A stretch of 64,000 nt of DNA from Sialis fuliginosa (GCA_961205875.1 OY540817.1:15659001-15723000); one strand, 5' to 3'. Shown: positions 48,421-61,850, counted from the first letter of the stretch. Numbers and translations are program-made. The notes: generated by a model from the letters alone, not told the origin.

Positions 48421-48611
48421 CGTGACACCATATGTCTAATTTTTATATTTAAGCCACAGTGACTGCTTTTAAGTTACAAAAAAAAAAAAAAAGTGATTGA
48501 TATTAAATGATTTTTGAATCAAATCAAATTAACTTTGATAAAAAAAAATTAAGACAAAATACGTTTTTGCTTCCTCGCAATATCGAAGATACGAGAAGCT
48601 ATGTGATCGTT

Positions 48612-48930
48612 TCAGATTGAGACAAAAAAAAAGTTCTCCAATTTCAAAATTTTTAATTTATTTATCCGTTTCACGTCAAGACAAACACTTTTCGTTCCGT
48701 GTCTGTCTGTCTGTCCGTCCGTCCGTCCGTCCGTCCGTCTGTCCCCTGAATCCTTGTCACACGCATAACTCATGAACCACTGAACCGATATTATTGAAAC
48801 TTGGTCGGATGGTTGGGTTTGGTTTGAGGACGGTCCCATTTCAAAATCATCAAAATCGTGTGTAAGGGGGAGGGGTGACACCCCAAAATATTTATTTTTT
48901 CAAGATATCTCAAGAACGACACATGTTACG
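48612..48930 (-). repeat. Dispersed repeat family R2, copy 1
   Basis: Contains a (CCGT)n run at 48709-48740, then TCCTTGTCACACGCATAACTC, GGACGGTCCCATTTCAAAAT and GGGGAGGGGTGACACC. The same sequence appears in reverse at 57330-57560, with only a short CAGACAGAC run. The opposite-strand open frame is not a gene. Confidence 0.75.
48709..48741. repeat. CCGT tetranucleotide microsatellite
   Basis: About seven tandem CCGT/TCCG units between CTGTCTGTCTGTC and CTGTCCCCTG. It lies inside repeat R2. Confidence 0.9.
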
Positions 48931-49090
48931 AGAAAATTTTATAGAATATTTTTTGTAGAGAATTAAATTTTCTATAATATGGGTCTACTACGTTTGTTGT
49001 AAAATATTCCCTTACAAAGATTTATCTAAATTAATTTTAAAAATTCGTGTTTTGTTTTTCTAAATTGATATTTGATTGGATATATTAAGT

Positions 49091-49175
49091 GTCATTTTGA
49101 CGTTTTAAATGTCACTTTGGCGTTTTAAATGTCACTTTGACGTTTTAAATGTCATTTTGACATTTGCATAAATTT
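49091..49175. repeat. Tandem 20-bp repeat
   Basis: Just over four copies of GTCAYTTTGACGTTTTAAAT, differing by one or two bases, the last partial. Confidence 0.92.
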
Positions 49176-50455
49176 AGATTTAGATTGAAATTGTCAAAAA
49201 ATTAAAAATATATGAAAAAATATTCAGGTGCGTTTTAAGAAAAAATTCGAACTAAGATTTTTTAGTAAAATTTGTATAAAAATTAAATGGTTAACCAATG
49301 CCAGGCAATTTATCTGAACACTATCGGTTTTAGTGAATTTAGCACGAGGAAGCACTGTGCATTTACTTGGCAGATGTTTTTATGATAGGACACTAGTAAT
49401 TTTTCAAAATATTTTACCAACTTTTTCATCAAGTTGATAAACTTCTTCATCATTCAAAAACGAACATTTTTTTCTCTTATTTTTTAAGAATCCTTTAATT
49501 TAATTAATAATTTTATTTTTAAATTTAATTTTAAATTATTATTATTTTTGAAAATTTACAATAATCTATCGTCGCAGCCTTAAGATACAGTTAGACGGGC
49601 AATAATATCGTGCTAATTGTATAAGAAAGTACAAATAAAATTGTGCATTTATAAGGGTCTTAGGACCACTGACGTACTGCAGTATTTTGTACTAATTGTA
49701 AGACCTGTTTTGCTTGTACTTGTATTATGCATATATTTATGTAATATATACTTTTTCAATTCATAATTATAATTTCAAAGCTGGAAAAAGTATAAGATTG
49801 AAGAAATGTAGATGGTATAATAATATAACTGGTTTAGTAAATAAATTATGCTTTGCTAATTAAATGTTTTTAATTTTTGTTACATTTATGGTGAGAACTA
49901 CATTTGAATGAAAATTCTTTTCGATTATTTATAATGATAATAAATACCTGCTATTATACTTATCTATGCATTGTTAATTAACATTTGATTGTAAACCGTG
50001 CTTTCTTTTTATATGTATAATAACTAGCTGTGCTCACGGCTTCGGTCGCGTGCACTACAAAATTATAATTTAAGATTTTTGAAAAATATAATAATAACTA
50101 ATCAACATACCAAAATTACCTAACAAAAACGAATCAGAAAAAAAGTAAAAATAATTTTTGTTTTGTTTAAATTTAAAGGTTAATTATTGAAAATAAAATA
50201 AACAATTGACGATTAAAAGACAACGGCCGAGCCGAGGGAATCTGAATGGCGACCGAACGCATGCGAATCATTCCCTCTGCCCCACTCCGACGCGGCACTT
50301 TTTCTTTAGTTTGCGCGTTATTTGTAATATTTTACTGTATATAACTTATTTAAAGTTATTCCCTAAACTAAATTACCTAATTGGATGCTGTATAGGGCAA
50401 ATTATATCTACATTAAGTACTTATGACGATGAAATAATTTATTTCGATAAGGATA

Positions 50456-50720
50456 AGTCCACGTAAACAGAACCCAAATATTTTAAATTTTTTTTGTAAC
50501 ATAAAAGCAGTCATTGTGGCTTAGATATAAAAGTTAGATAAAATATGTGGTATCACGGATTTTATATTTAGGGAGCGTTGCAAAAAAGCACGCAGGCGGC
50601 AAACTTTTTTTCTGACTTGATTTACTATTATCGTCACTGCTTATTTCTTATGTTACCTAACGTAACAAAATATATACTATAGCCTGGTCAGAGAACATAT
50701 CTATGAATTAAAAAAAAGCA
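50456..50720 (+). repeat. Dispersed repeat family R1, copy 4
   Basis: Shares TCCACGTAAACAGAACCCAA, GCGGCAAACTTTTTTTCTGA, TTGATTTACTATTATCGTCA and TTACCTAACGTAACAAAATA with the copy at 42255. An AGCTGTGCTCACGGCTTCGG start-like sequence lies upstream at 50026, so the repeat may be longer. Confidence 0.7.
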
Positions 50721-52344
50721 CGTTTATTTCAGAAATATTCAGGTTGTAAGTTTGAACATGAAACCCGGTATAATAATCGTCCATATATATTCTCGATGGA
50801 TAATTTTTGTAGTAAAAATAAAGAAATTTAAAATATAAATAGATATGTATATTACTCTTATTATAGAAACATATTATTTCTATAATTACTTAAGTGACAA
50901 TAAGTAGGAATTAAAGTCAATAAGGAGTGATTACATTAGATACTATAATTATAGTTTATTTAATAATTAAAACAAAGTATTATTCAAAATAATAGAAGTA
51001 GTAACAACATAATAACATGTGATCATCGTACAGATTATTATTGTAATTTATAAAGGTATGTTTCCATGATTGGTACATTTTAACAATATTTATGCTATTT
51101 AAAATTCAAAGTCAACTTAACTTCATATTGGATCAATTTTGGTAGAGATTGATTTTTAAAATTTATTTTATTCACAAATATTTTAATTTTTGTATTACGT
51201 CGCACTAATTTTTTTTAAGTTTTATGAACACAATCTACTTATAAAACTAATTGAATTGAATTTCCAATGACAATGGCACATAACATTATGTCAATTTGTT
51301 GACATCTAAAAATGAATTTTAAATATATAAACGATTTCAAAATTTGTATTTTGAACTTTGTTCTTTTAGCATTTATCTTCCATAAAACTAATAAATTATA
51401 CGTAAATACAAAAAGTTTTGTAAAAAAACAATGAGGAAGAAGACAAAAACGTAGTATAAAATGTAAATATAATATAAAAAACATATTTATTAAAGATATA
51501 CGGGCTTTAACTCATTAAATTTAAATCAAAATTTGATATACGCGCCTTGTGCAAGACGAAGAAGCAGTAAAATAAAAATAAAATAATTGGTCAATAAAAA
51601 TATACATATATATACAGGTTGTCCCATATTTGAAGGACCAAGCATTTTTTTTTTCGAAAAAAGTTAAACTTAGAGAGATCAAACGAAGGCCATTGTTCAT
51701 GGTTTTTTGCTCTGCTTTTGACGACGTATGTAATTTTTTTTGTGGCATTTAACAGTGCTGACAACAGGATAAACTTAATTTTTTTTTCAATTTGCCACTT
51801 TGTATTTTTTTACACATTGTTAAAAAGCTGATAATATGTTAAATATAACTGTCGTAAGAGAATTGTTAAATCGGAGATATTGTATCTCCAATTCTTGAGT
51901 TAAAATTATTTTTTATCAAACCGTGTCTTATCTAATATTTATAGTTTCGTTTCTGGACATTTCTTAGTAGTTTTTATACATATTTATACAAAGGTATAAT
52001 ATATCTGGAGTGACGATGAAACAGATAAAATGACTCACATACATCTTTTTGTTTAGTGAGCTTTGATTGGCTGATGTATTGAATGTTTATTACTCTCTTT
52101 ACTAAAAATCTAAAATATTGAATTTGAACGATACTATGGTAACCATGGAAACAAGAAGAAACGTTTTTAGGTTGGGGAAAATTCATGCGTTATTTTCTAT
52201 TCTTCATACCAGCCCTAACCTATCATTATAGTCCTCTCCCAAGGTATATAAAGATAAGGTAATCTCAATATCTTCTTGACCAATCAGCGTTGGCGCGAGA
52301 ATTGACGTCACCTGAGGGATATATTTAAATTTTATAAATTTTTA

Positions 52345-52625
52345 AATAAAAGATCAAAAAAATTCCTTATTTTCGTATTTTTGATACTTTAACAACACAT
52401 ACAATCAAATAGTACAAATTCGACATTACAAAATAATAAAAAGCTGTCAAAATCACAGAACATATTGCCAACTTAATAATAATAAAAATGATACTTCCCG
52501 AATAGACAAAATTGTCTGTGATAGCTTTTTATGATTTTGCAATGTTGAATTTGCACTTCTTTGATTGTATGTGTTGTTAAAATATCAAAAAATACGAAAA
52601 CAAGAATAAATAAAGGAATTTTTTG
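52345..52625. mobile_element. Inverted-repeat element
   Basis: Arms of about 110 bases share TTTAACAACACATACAATCA and ATAAAAAGCT as reverse complements, with a spacer of about 50 bases. It is probably a foldback element; a pair of GGTGTCCCA-like ends at 51617 and 52703-52722 may mark a larger host element. Confidence 0.65.
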
Positions 52626-54774
52626 TAATTGATATTCTATTTAAAACGAGAAATTGGTCTATTTCATCTTTCTTAGCCGTTTTTTTTTTAAATTGCCTGG
52701 TTATTCGTAACTGGGACACCCTATGTACTCAAAACCAGTTTTTGTATAAACAGCGGGCACATCAAAATTAAAGGCGTTGTCTCTATGATTTAATTAATGT
52801 GCATATTTTTGAATTATTGTTAACAAAAATTTAATGTATACATAAAAAGTTTATATCTATTAAATTAGTTAGTTATAATAACTATTGTAATATAGATTAA
52901 TAATTAGTAATTATTCATGTTTTAAATATTTTATATATATTTTTATTATTAATATTTGTATCTTCAAAATGTTAAACCCATTTTAAATTTGGTAACATGG
53001 TTTTTACAACTGTAAAAGTATTCGAATTCTTAAATTAGAGTAGGAAACTGACAATGTAAAATTTTTAGGCTTTTTGAGTCTGCATCAAAAATTCATTTTT
53101 ATAGTTTTTAGAAATTTTCTTTGTTTCGAGTAAACTTATAATTTTTTTAACCTTGATATAGCACCTTATCCCCCCCCCCCCCCCCAAAAAAATATTTTCA
53201 ACAAATTTGTACATCTTTTTATTAAGGGCGTCATTTTACATTTTTTTCAAGTTTTTAGCTTATATAGTGTTTACGAGATATTTTGCTTTGAAATAGACGG
53301 ACGACGCAAGGTTATTAAATACACAGGTTGCCTCAGTAGCTTTTTACCAATCAGCTTGGGCACCCCAGATGACGTATTTCTCCTTCTAGGGCTATATTTA
53401 TTATGATTGGATACATCATTCTCCCTCTTCACAGTTGGGCACCCGAGATAACGTGTTTCACTCTCTTGCACCGAGCTACTGAGGCTACCTTGTACTTTAC
53501 ATATACCTTAGGACGACAAAGTGAGATTAATAGTTTTTAATTTCGAAACCCTAATAAAAAGTAATCTCCAGTTTTTTTCTCGAGTAACTAAATTGCTGAC
53601 TATTTTTGGTTTATTTTATAAAGTTAAAGATATTTCTTCAATATATATTAATTTAACATCTACGTCATTGAAGAGAAGTGTTTTGTATTCGATGACAAAT
53701 TTTAGGAATACAATAGTAGGTTATTGTTTATTCCTTTTTGAATAATGGCAATATTTATTTAAATATTGAACGTATTTAAATATTGAACATAAATCAACGT
53801 ACTTACTTAAAGTTTGTACAGATTAATTCTTTTATTTTTCTTTCATACGTTTAAAAAAAAAGGGAAATATTTTTGACGTTAGTCTTACATTGGATCAGCA
53901 GTCCTTAAGAAAAGTTAATTTTTTATTTATTTTTCTCATATTACTTAAATATAGCGGTATTGCAACAACTGCTTATTTCTAATTATCCTTTTGATTGTCA
54001 CAGATTTTTACATGAATATAAATAATTTTAAACATATCTACTATCTTTGATTTATTAAATTTCGAGAAATAACCAAAATATACGAATTTTTATTTTATTT
54101 TAAGTTATGTATCAAATTTTAAGTGGCAATGGAAGAGAGGGTTATACCTTATAATGGTCAAAGAAATATTTCCTGAGGAGGCGAGGGGGAGGGCAAGTAT
54201 ACTGACACTAAATAAATGACTAAAAAGTCGTAAATTTACATTAAAAAACATTTCTATTGTATAGCATTGAAATTCAGCGAACAAAACAGGTTGTTTTATA
54301 CTGCATATTATTGCGGACGTCCATGAATGGCGAGTTTAGCTGGCGTTCGAGTTTATCAAAAAATGTTTTTACTTATTTTATTCCTTATTTTCTATATGAA
54401 GTCGTGTAAATTTGAAAACTAATTTTTTTATTTGCCCAATTTCCACTAATTTTCCGATCGTTTGCCTGTAAATAAGCAATGTTCATTACAATAAATTTGA
54501 TATTCATTTCAAATTGATTCAAATATACTTTTACTTAAGTATCATTATTTTTACTTTAATCCTCAAAAATCTAATTTTGACATATTCTTTGTCAACTAAA
54601 CGGTTTTTACTGACTTTCACTGGATATTTAGAACCACTGGAACACGTATGTGTATATGTATGTGTAATATATCACATAGTGAATAATAAAAAAAAATATT
54701 TTGAAAAGTGTTGTGGCGAGGATCACGTGACCGTCCATTGACGTCAATTATGACCTCCGATGGTTTCACAGTAT

Positions 54775-54850
54775 CTGCGCTCCACATACACTCTCTCACA
54801 CACACATATGCATACAAACACACACTTTACAACAATTCCATATATGTGTG
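54775..54850. repeat. CA/TG-rich simple sequence
   Basis: Interrupted CACACA and CATATG units, flanked upstream by a GTATGTGTATATGTATGTG run near 54646. Confidence 0.7.
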
Positions 54851-56659
54851 AGTTAAAGTGAGTATTACAGCATTATACTTACATATATATTATATACATA
54901 CATGCATATATATATATACAAGTTGAATATGACCACCCAATCATATCTTTAAAAGCACTAAAGAAGTCAAGCAGTAGAAATTTATTACAAGAATGCATGT
55001 ACATATATTGTTCACAATGTACAGAGTCTTAAGTTTTGTGGAAGGGGCATTTTTTTCCTCCTAGAAGCAAACAATTAAGAAATTAAATTAATGTACAAAA
55101 TATTTATTTGAAATGTAGTTTATATGTTGAAATAATTGTTTAGTAGATAAAACAAAAAACTCCTCATAATAAACTTTTGTTAATTATGGACATAAATACA
55201 ATATTGAGCACAGTATTTTCTTTACTAGGTACATAATATAGTTTTTTTTTTAATATTAGAAGATTTAAGTTTATTATAAGAACAATTATAAAATGAGCAA
55301 ATATATTGTCAAAATTAATTTGGGTTTACTCTTGAATTTTTTATTTCTTCGAGAATTACCCTAAAAATCATAAATATAGAAAACAATGAAATACAAGTCC
55401 TCAAAAAAGATGATAAGTTTTATAATTTCGGAGATTAATTATACTTTAAAATGCATACATAAAATATTACCCTAGTTTTATAAAAATTAATGATAGAATT
55501 ATTTTCTTTTGATTGGACTGTATTACTGCGCACCAAGAGTACTTAACATTTTTTGTTCAAATTTGAAACCGTTCATTAATCATTTTTGAGGAGCTTTGAT
55601 CCTCAAATTATGACAGTGTACGTAGCTATTTCTTAATGACCTACGGTCAACGGATACATTTTTTAATGAAAGTAATTGTAAATTAAAATGATTAATAAGT
55701 GAGTGTATAGCACTATAGCATATCTAATGAAAATATAATTAATACATTTTTATGTTGCTTTTTTAGAACATTTTTTTATTTTGCTGTTAAAAATAGATTA
55801 AATGTACATATAACAAGAGTACCAATTTAGCTATTATCGATTTTTTTATGTTAAGGCATATATTTTTTTATATTTATTAAATAAACTTTTAAACTACATT
55901 TTGGTTTACCAGAACCATTAACCATAACAATGAAACGTCTATTTCAATTGTAATTTTAAGTATTCAAAATTCATATTATAAACTTTCAACCGACGTTTAT
56001 GGGAAATATACATTGAATTTGATATTTGGGGAAAATAGCCGCCTTCAAGTTTTAAAATAATCGAATAATAGTCAAGAAAAACGTGAGAATATTATTTATT
56101 CTGATTAAAAAAGGGCGTAAATAATAATAAAAACTTTTGCTTGTTACTTAACGAGTATGGGTAAAAGGGACAGGAATTTTTTTAAGCACTGGATAACCTG
56201 GAAAAGTCGTGGAATATTTTTTTCCAGAAAATACACTTCTTTTGTTTACATTTAGAAAATGTAGATTTGTAGATTGTATTATTTTATCAATGAAATTGAC
56301 ATAAACGGTAAGAAATGTATGTATTTCATAATATCTTTGCGGTAAAATATGATAATCAAAAACAACATGTGATACAATAACTGAAAAATGTAACCGTCAT
56401 GGAAACGCAGACAATATGTCGCCATTCTTGTACATATTTGTGTTATTGTAAATAATACAGGCTCGTAAATTGCAAAATGAAAATAATTCAAACCTTGAGC
56501 TGACCACGTATCGTATATTTAGAAAAATTTAAATATAAGACAATTGCACTTAAGCAGTCGTATTTTCTTTGGCGTTAAAATGCCTCAGTAATTGCTTAAA
56601 ACCTACGCGGAAAAATGTGATAAAAGTAGAGTAGAATGTCGATATAACTAACTAAAACC

Positions 56660-57195
56660 TTGTTTACATGAGCTTAGTGCTAATATTAGTACTAACCGTT
56701 CTCATAAATATCGGGACATGTAAACTCGAAGTATTAGTACTAACAAGGGGACTACCAATTTGCTTTAAAAAATTAGGGTTGTAGTAGTGGCATAGACAAA
56801 CCTACACACCAAGCCGTTTGGTAGAAAATTTCATAAACAAACGAGAAAAAAAATTATGAAATTCCTCTGTAAATTCGCTTAAATTTATGTAGTACCTATC
56901 AAAAAAATATATCGCACCGAGGATCGAACCCGGCCATTCACGGTTGTTAGGCCGTAGCGCTAACGACCGAGCCACCGCTAGTATTGCGTTTGACTACAAC
57001 TGGATAGGTACATATGTTTATGCGAATTTACATTTTTTTCTCGTTTGTTTATGAGTTTTCCGTCAACTACAACTCTAATTTTTTTAAAGAAAATTGGTGC
57101 TACAAGGGTCTGTTAGTAAAAATGCCTTGAACAACTTGAAAGTGCTTAGTGTAACTGGTTAGTACTAATGATTAGCACTAAGCTCGTGTAAACAA
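56660..57195. mobile_element. Large palindromic element with a tRNA-like centre
   Basis: A 536-bp inverted repeat. The left end is TTGTTTACATGAGCTTAGTG and the right end, reverse complemented, is TTGTTTACACGAGCTTAGTG. Further paired segments lie inward (AATTAGGGTTGTAG; ATAAACAAACGAGAAAAAAA; TACCTATC), so the arms run nearly to the centre. The centre is a tRNA-like sequence on the minus strand (56914-56982). No coding capacity. Confidence 0.82.
56914..56982 (-). tRNA. tRNA-like sequence, probably not a functional tRNA
   Basis: On the minus strand it has an A-box-like TGGCTCGGTCGTTAGCGC and a perfect B-box GGTTCGATCC inside a paired T-arm (GCCGGGTTCGATCCTCGGT). The anticodon arm TACGG…CCGTG encloses eight bases instead of seven, and the acceptor stem pairs poorly. 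It is better read as a tRNA-derived (SINE-like) segment than a working tRNA. Confidence 0.5.
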
Positions 57196-57329
57196 TTCTT
57201 AATTCGGACGAGGGAGTATCCGATAACGTGTTATATAATAATATAGGTTTTCCGAATATGTAGATTAGACCGAAGTGATTTAGATCATAGATAATAATTA
57301 ATAATAATTAGATATAGATAATCTTCAGG

Positions 57330-57560
57330 AAAGAAATATTTTGGAGTTTTACCCCTCCCCCTTACTCACGATTTTAATGATTTTTAAATGGGACCGTCCT
57401 TAAGCTAGACCCAACCATCCAACCAAGTTTCGTTAATATCAGTTCAGTGATTCATGAGTTATGCGTGTGACAAGGATTCAGAGGACAGACAGACATGGAA
57501 CGAAAAGTGTTGTCTTGACCTGAAACGGAATGATCAAGTTAAAATTTTGAAATTAGAAAA
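57330..57560 (+). repeat. Dispersed repeat family R2, copy 2
   Basis: Opposite orientation to 48612-48930. It shares TTTGGAGTTTTACCCCTCCC, TAAATGGGACCGTCCTTAAG, TGAGTTATGCGTGTGACAAG and GACAGACAGACATGG. The apparent open frame from 57454 is repeat-derived. Confidence 0.75.
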
Positions 57561-58846
57561 CATTTTTTTTCTCAATTTAAAACAACCACAAAGTTTCTCG
57601 TATCTTCGATATAATTCGCATCTACAGATTTTGTTTACATTTTTCTTAATTACATATTTTTGCTTATGCTTTTTTCGATTTCTGTACGATCATAGTGTTT
57701 TGAATTGTTATTTTTTGACTAGAAATAGTTAAATCTCATAATAATTTGTGTGAAAAGTGTATATTTATTAAACAAATAGTTTTTTCCCCACTGTTTGGTT
57801 GTTGCCATTTTTAAATTTGAACTGTTCTTGTAATAAGAGGGTTTACTATTTAAATGCAATAAATTTTCGATTTTATTTAGTTTTTAAATTCCAGATTATA
57901 ATTTCGTGCACAATAAGACAGTCACATAAATTTTATCTTATTAAAGATTATTTTTATGTTATCGTTTTACTTCTGGAGGTATTACAGAAATACCAATTTT
58001 TATACATGAGGGGATTGACACTTAAATGTTAAATTATGCGGTATTTTTGTATAACTGATACGACAACGGTCCATCGAGCTTTTTAAATCAATTACACAAG
58101 GACATAAGGTATACGTGCGTCATTCAGACGATTGAAATTGCAAAATATTTTTGCATATAAAAAAGTTATATATTTTTAGGTCATATGTTATTTTGTTTTC
58201 GCAAAAATATTTCGGTATTTTATACTATACCTATATCATTTAATGGGGTATTTTGAAATTATATATTTTAAATACAAATAACTCATTTTTATTTTTTCAA
58301 AATAAAAAATTTTGAGAATGTGATTTTTAAATATATTTTTAATTAATGTAGTAACATATTTAAGTTTCTGGGAAGGCTTAAGGCTATAAATCATCACGCT
58401 ATTTCAAAATAATGTATGCATAATGAACACAGGCCCTGAGAAAGCTTCAATGGGGCCCGGGCCAAACATATCCATCCGTTTCGAGAACATAAGAAAATTT
58501 CTAACATATTCCGTACTATCTTTAAAATTTTTGAGGCCCCTGACCATATGGCCCCCTTATCTGAGCCTGACTTTTCTTTTATTGAATAATATTTATATCA
58601 AATTTACTTATGTATGTTATTACAAAAACCTTTAAGGGTTACACCACCTTTAGCACTTGGAAAAAGTAGCATAAACAAGAATTTTTTTTGACGCTCTCAA
58701 GTACAAATGTTTTTATTATTTTGTCAAAATGTTACATAAAAATAAATAAGTAGGTAATAACCATTTTAACAATGGGTTTATCGAATCCTCCCCCTCCTAT
58801 AAACAAAAAAAAACTAGTTATAAGACACCTTAAGTTCAAGCTTTTA

Positions 58847-59583
58847 CTTATTTTTTTGTATTTTAGTCGATATTTGTATAACGTTGAAGTTCACTGCAGG
58901 AAATTTCACTAAAAAATTTCGAATTATTCATTTCGTTAAAAGTATGTTTATTGTATAGAAAATGACGTGAAAAGTTGAATGCTTCAAACCGCAGGTCTGT
59001 ATCTCAAACCGTTCTCGAGATATAGTCTCTCAAAGTTTTAGTTTTTTCAAATTTTTGGAGAAAAAAGGCCATAACTTTTGAACGGGTGGTCGAAATTGAT
59101 TTTAGTTGACGGATTTGGAATCAGCGTGTCAAAATCTATATAATCACATGTATAATACCTTAAAACTCGAAAAAAAAAATTCGCGAAAATTCGAAAAAAT
59201 TCAAAGGGGTATACCTTAAAAAAATGTCGATTTTTGGGCAAAATTTTTTTGTCTGATTTAAAAATATTATACATGTGATTATATAGATTTTGACACGCTG
59301 ATTTCAAATCCGTCAACTAAAATCAATTCCGACCACGCGTTCAAAAGTTATGGCCTTTTTTCTCCAAAAATTTGAAAAAACTAAAACTTTGAAAGGCTAT
59401 ATCTCGAGAACGGTTTGAGATACAGACCTGCGGTTTGAAAATTTCATCTTTTCACGTCATTATCTATACAATACTCTATATAATACTTTTAACGAAATAA
59501 AAAATGCGAAATTTTTTAGTGAAATTTCCTGCAATGAACTTCAACTCGTTATACAAATATCGACTAAAATACAAGAAAATAAG
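58847..59583. mobile_element. Very large palindrome (arms about 310 bp)
   Basis: The left arm, 58847-59158, and the right arm, about 59264-59583, are close reverse complements with few mismatches and some small gaps. Examples are GTATTTTAGTCGATATTTGT, GGTCTGTATCTCAAACCG, AGTTGACGGATTTG and ATATAATCACATGTATAATA. The spacer is about 105 bases. It encodes no protein; a minus-strand open frame of 89 codons across it is incidental. Confidence 0.88.
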
Positions 59584-60586
59584 ACGTAGAGGTATTATAG
59601 TTTTATAATTGATCATGTTTATTAATATTAAATGCTTTTTTGGTTAAAATGTTTGATTTGTGCATAAAGATGAATATTCAAATAATATTTTTAAATTATT
59701 TATTAACCAAAAACATAGGTTTGTATTAATTTGCCGATAAAGTAAGGGAAGCACTGGTATATACCTAGATTAATATTCAGAAATGGTAGTAATCAAATAT
59801 CAACACATATTTCTAATTCAGTACATTTAATTAAAAATTTGCCATTACTGAGGTACATATTTGTCAAGACGGGTGCCACTACCTTAGTTAAGTTTGATAA
59901 TTTTGTGATATTTTACAGATTAATTTTCAAATTACAATGACAAAATCGACTAATTTAAATTTATTTGCACGTATGTGAATATATAAGTAATTTATAAAAT
60001 AGGTAGTTACTTACGTTTAAAATAATTTGCAATAAAGACAATAGCGTATTCTGTGCGCACAGAATGTTGTGTCGTCCTTTAGTATATTCCATGCAAAATG
60101 CAAGGTCCATCTTGATATAAAGTCATATCACACAATCTACTTATTGCTATATAGCTTTCAAGATGCAAAGATCATTATCTTGTACCTTTTAAAAATATAT
60201 TATTTGAATATTAAATTTTAAGTATTATTTCTACGGTCTTGGGTCAAAACATGATAATTAATTGTGGTTATTTTCTGATTGAGAACCTATAGTAAAACTT
60301 GTCTCTTTTTACTCTTAAGAAAAATTTATCTAATTCACGTCAGTTTTCCTTATAGATGTTTAAATATCAAAGATAATTTTCATAAGTAAATTTCGTACTC
60401 CATGATAAATTAATTCCTTTGTGGTCCATAAGTGGCAAAAGGTCGAAAAACACTACAGTAAATTTTAATTTTAATATCATTTTCATTGTCTGTTTATTTT
60501 TCGTACAGACTGACAAAAATTGTTATAAATACATAACACAATACAGTATAGTTAGTAAAATGTAAAAATATATAAAGAAAATAATT

Positions 60587-60799
60587 AGGGTCGATGCAGA
60601 CTATCGTGCCGGTCTCGGTGCTGTCTCGGTTCAATCTCGCTCCAATCAAATATAAATATACAAAAAACAATGAAATCATTCACATTATAGGTATCGTGCC
60701 GGTCTCGATCCAATCACGCTTCGATACAGTATTTCTATACTGAATATTTGACTGGAGCGAGACCGGACCGAGACAGACACGATAGTGTGGATCGACCCT
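60587..60799. mobile_element. Short inverted-repeat element with internal duplications
   Basis: The ends AGGGTCGATGCAGACTATCG and, reverse complemented, AGGGTCGATCCACACTATCG bound 213 bases. The motif ATCGTGCCGGTCTCG occurs twice inside (60604, 60693) and again, diverged, in the right arm. No clear target duplication is visible. Confidence 0.7.
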
Positions 60800-61679
60800 T
60801 ATAGTAACCCTTTATTCATGTAGGTACTTATAAAAAAAATTAAAAAGTCTACTAGTGCAGACTACAAAAAAACTTACTGAACATTATAAATAATTAGTTA
60901 ATTAGGTACTCATAACTCGTCACTTGAAATCATAAATTAACTCGAAAATGGATCATATATTCAATTGGATTAATGTAGATTTAATAGCATATTTATTTAT
61001 TGAACTGTGCTATAATATAGTTTATTTATTGATAAGTGAGTCGTATTAAGAAAGATATATTTATTTTATTTTCTTCATCAATAAAATTGCAGTAGCCATA
61101 ACGTGAAGCAATTAGTTGATTCTATATATAGGTACACACTTTAATTTGATTGACATAGAATTAAGTAGGTATATTATAATAATTAAAATATAATGCATTG
61201 CCAATTTTCAACATTACATTTAAGTAGTTAATTTATAAATAATTTAAATAATAAACTGAAATTAATTTATTTATATATTATTATTCATTATAAATGATGT
61301 ACTGATTAATATTTGTACTTTCTTATACGACGTTATGTATGAAATACATATGATATATTATTAAACCAATTTATTTCGAATTCAATATTTTTTATGGAAT
61401 ATCAATACTTTTCATTATTTTAAAATGATTGACTTCAGTAAAAATAAGAAATTATAAGAAGATCCTGAATTGTGATGTTATGTTATTGTCTAAAATCCAT
61501 ATATATGTAACATAGTTACAATAAGTCAAATACCACGTAAAAATATTAGTTATTTTTACGACATTAATGCATAAATGATATAATAGTAGGGTAGATAAGA
61601 GAAAGTTGAGGGTTACCCTTCCCCTTTTCAGAGTAATTTTTGTAGGCGTTTATTTCCAACTCGACCTCTTAATTAGAGT

Positions 61680-61850
61680 AAAATCTTTTACCAGAGAGCC
61701 ACATTTTCAATTTCGGAAAAAGGTAGTAGTCACTGGGAGCTAGTTCATGATAATAAGGTTGGTGCAGAACCAATTCATAGCGCAATTGCTCCAATTTATC
61801 GGTCGAACGTGAGCCTTGTGTGATGGTGCATTGTCTTAGTTAAGAAACGG
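61680..61850 (-). pseudogene. Decayed mariner transposase fragment
   Basis: On the minus strand one frame gives DNAPSHKAH, around the second catalytic Asp of mariner transposases. After a frameshift another frame gives DKLEQLRYELVLHQP, YYHELAPSDYYLFPKLKMWL and SGK, the conserved block around the third catalytic Asp (usual form PDLAPSDYYLFP). The N-terminal half and both element ends are not recognisable. The fragment is clearly dead. Confidence 0.88.

Noticed and set aside
51615..52726. A 1.1-kb transposon bounded by TACAGGTTGTCCCA and its reverse complement
   Set aside because: The ends match only loosely and no target duplication is visible; only the inner palindrome is listed.
56914..56982. 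A functional tRNA gene
   Set aside because: The anticodon loop has eight bases and the acceptor stem is poor, and it lies at the centre of a palindromic element; kept only as tRNA-like.
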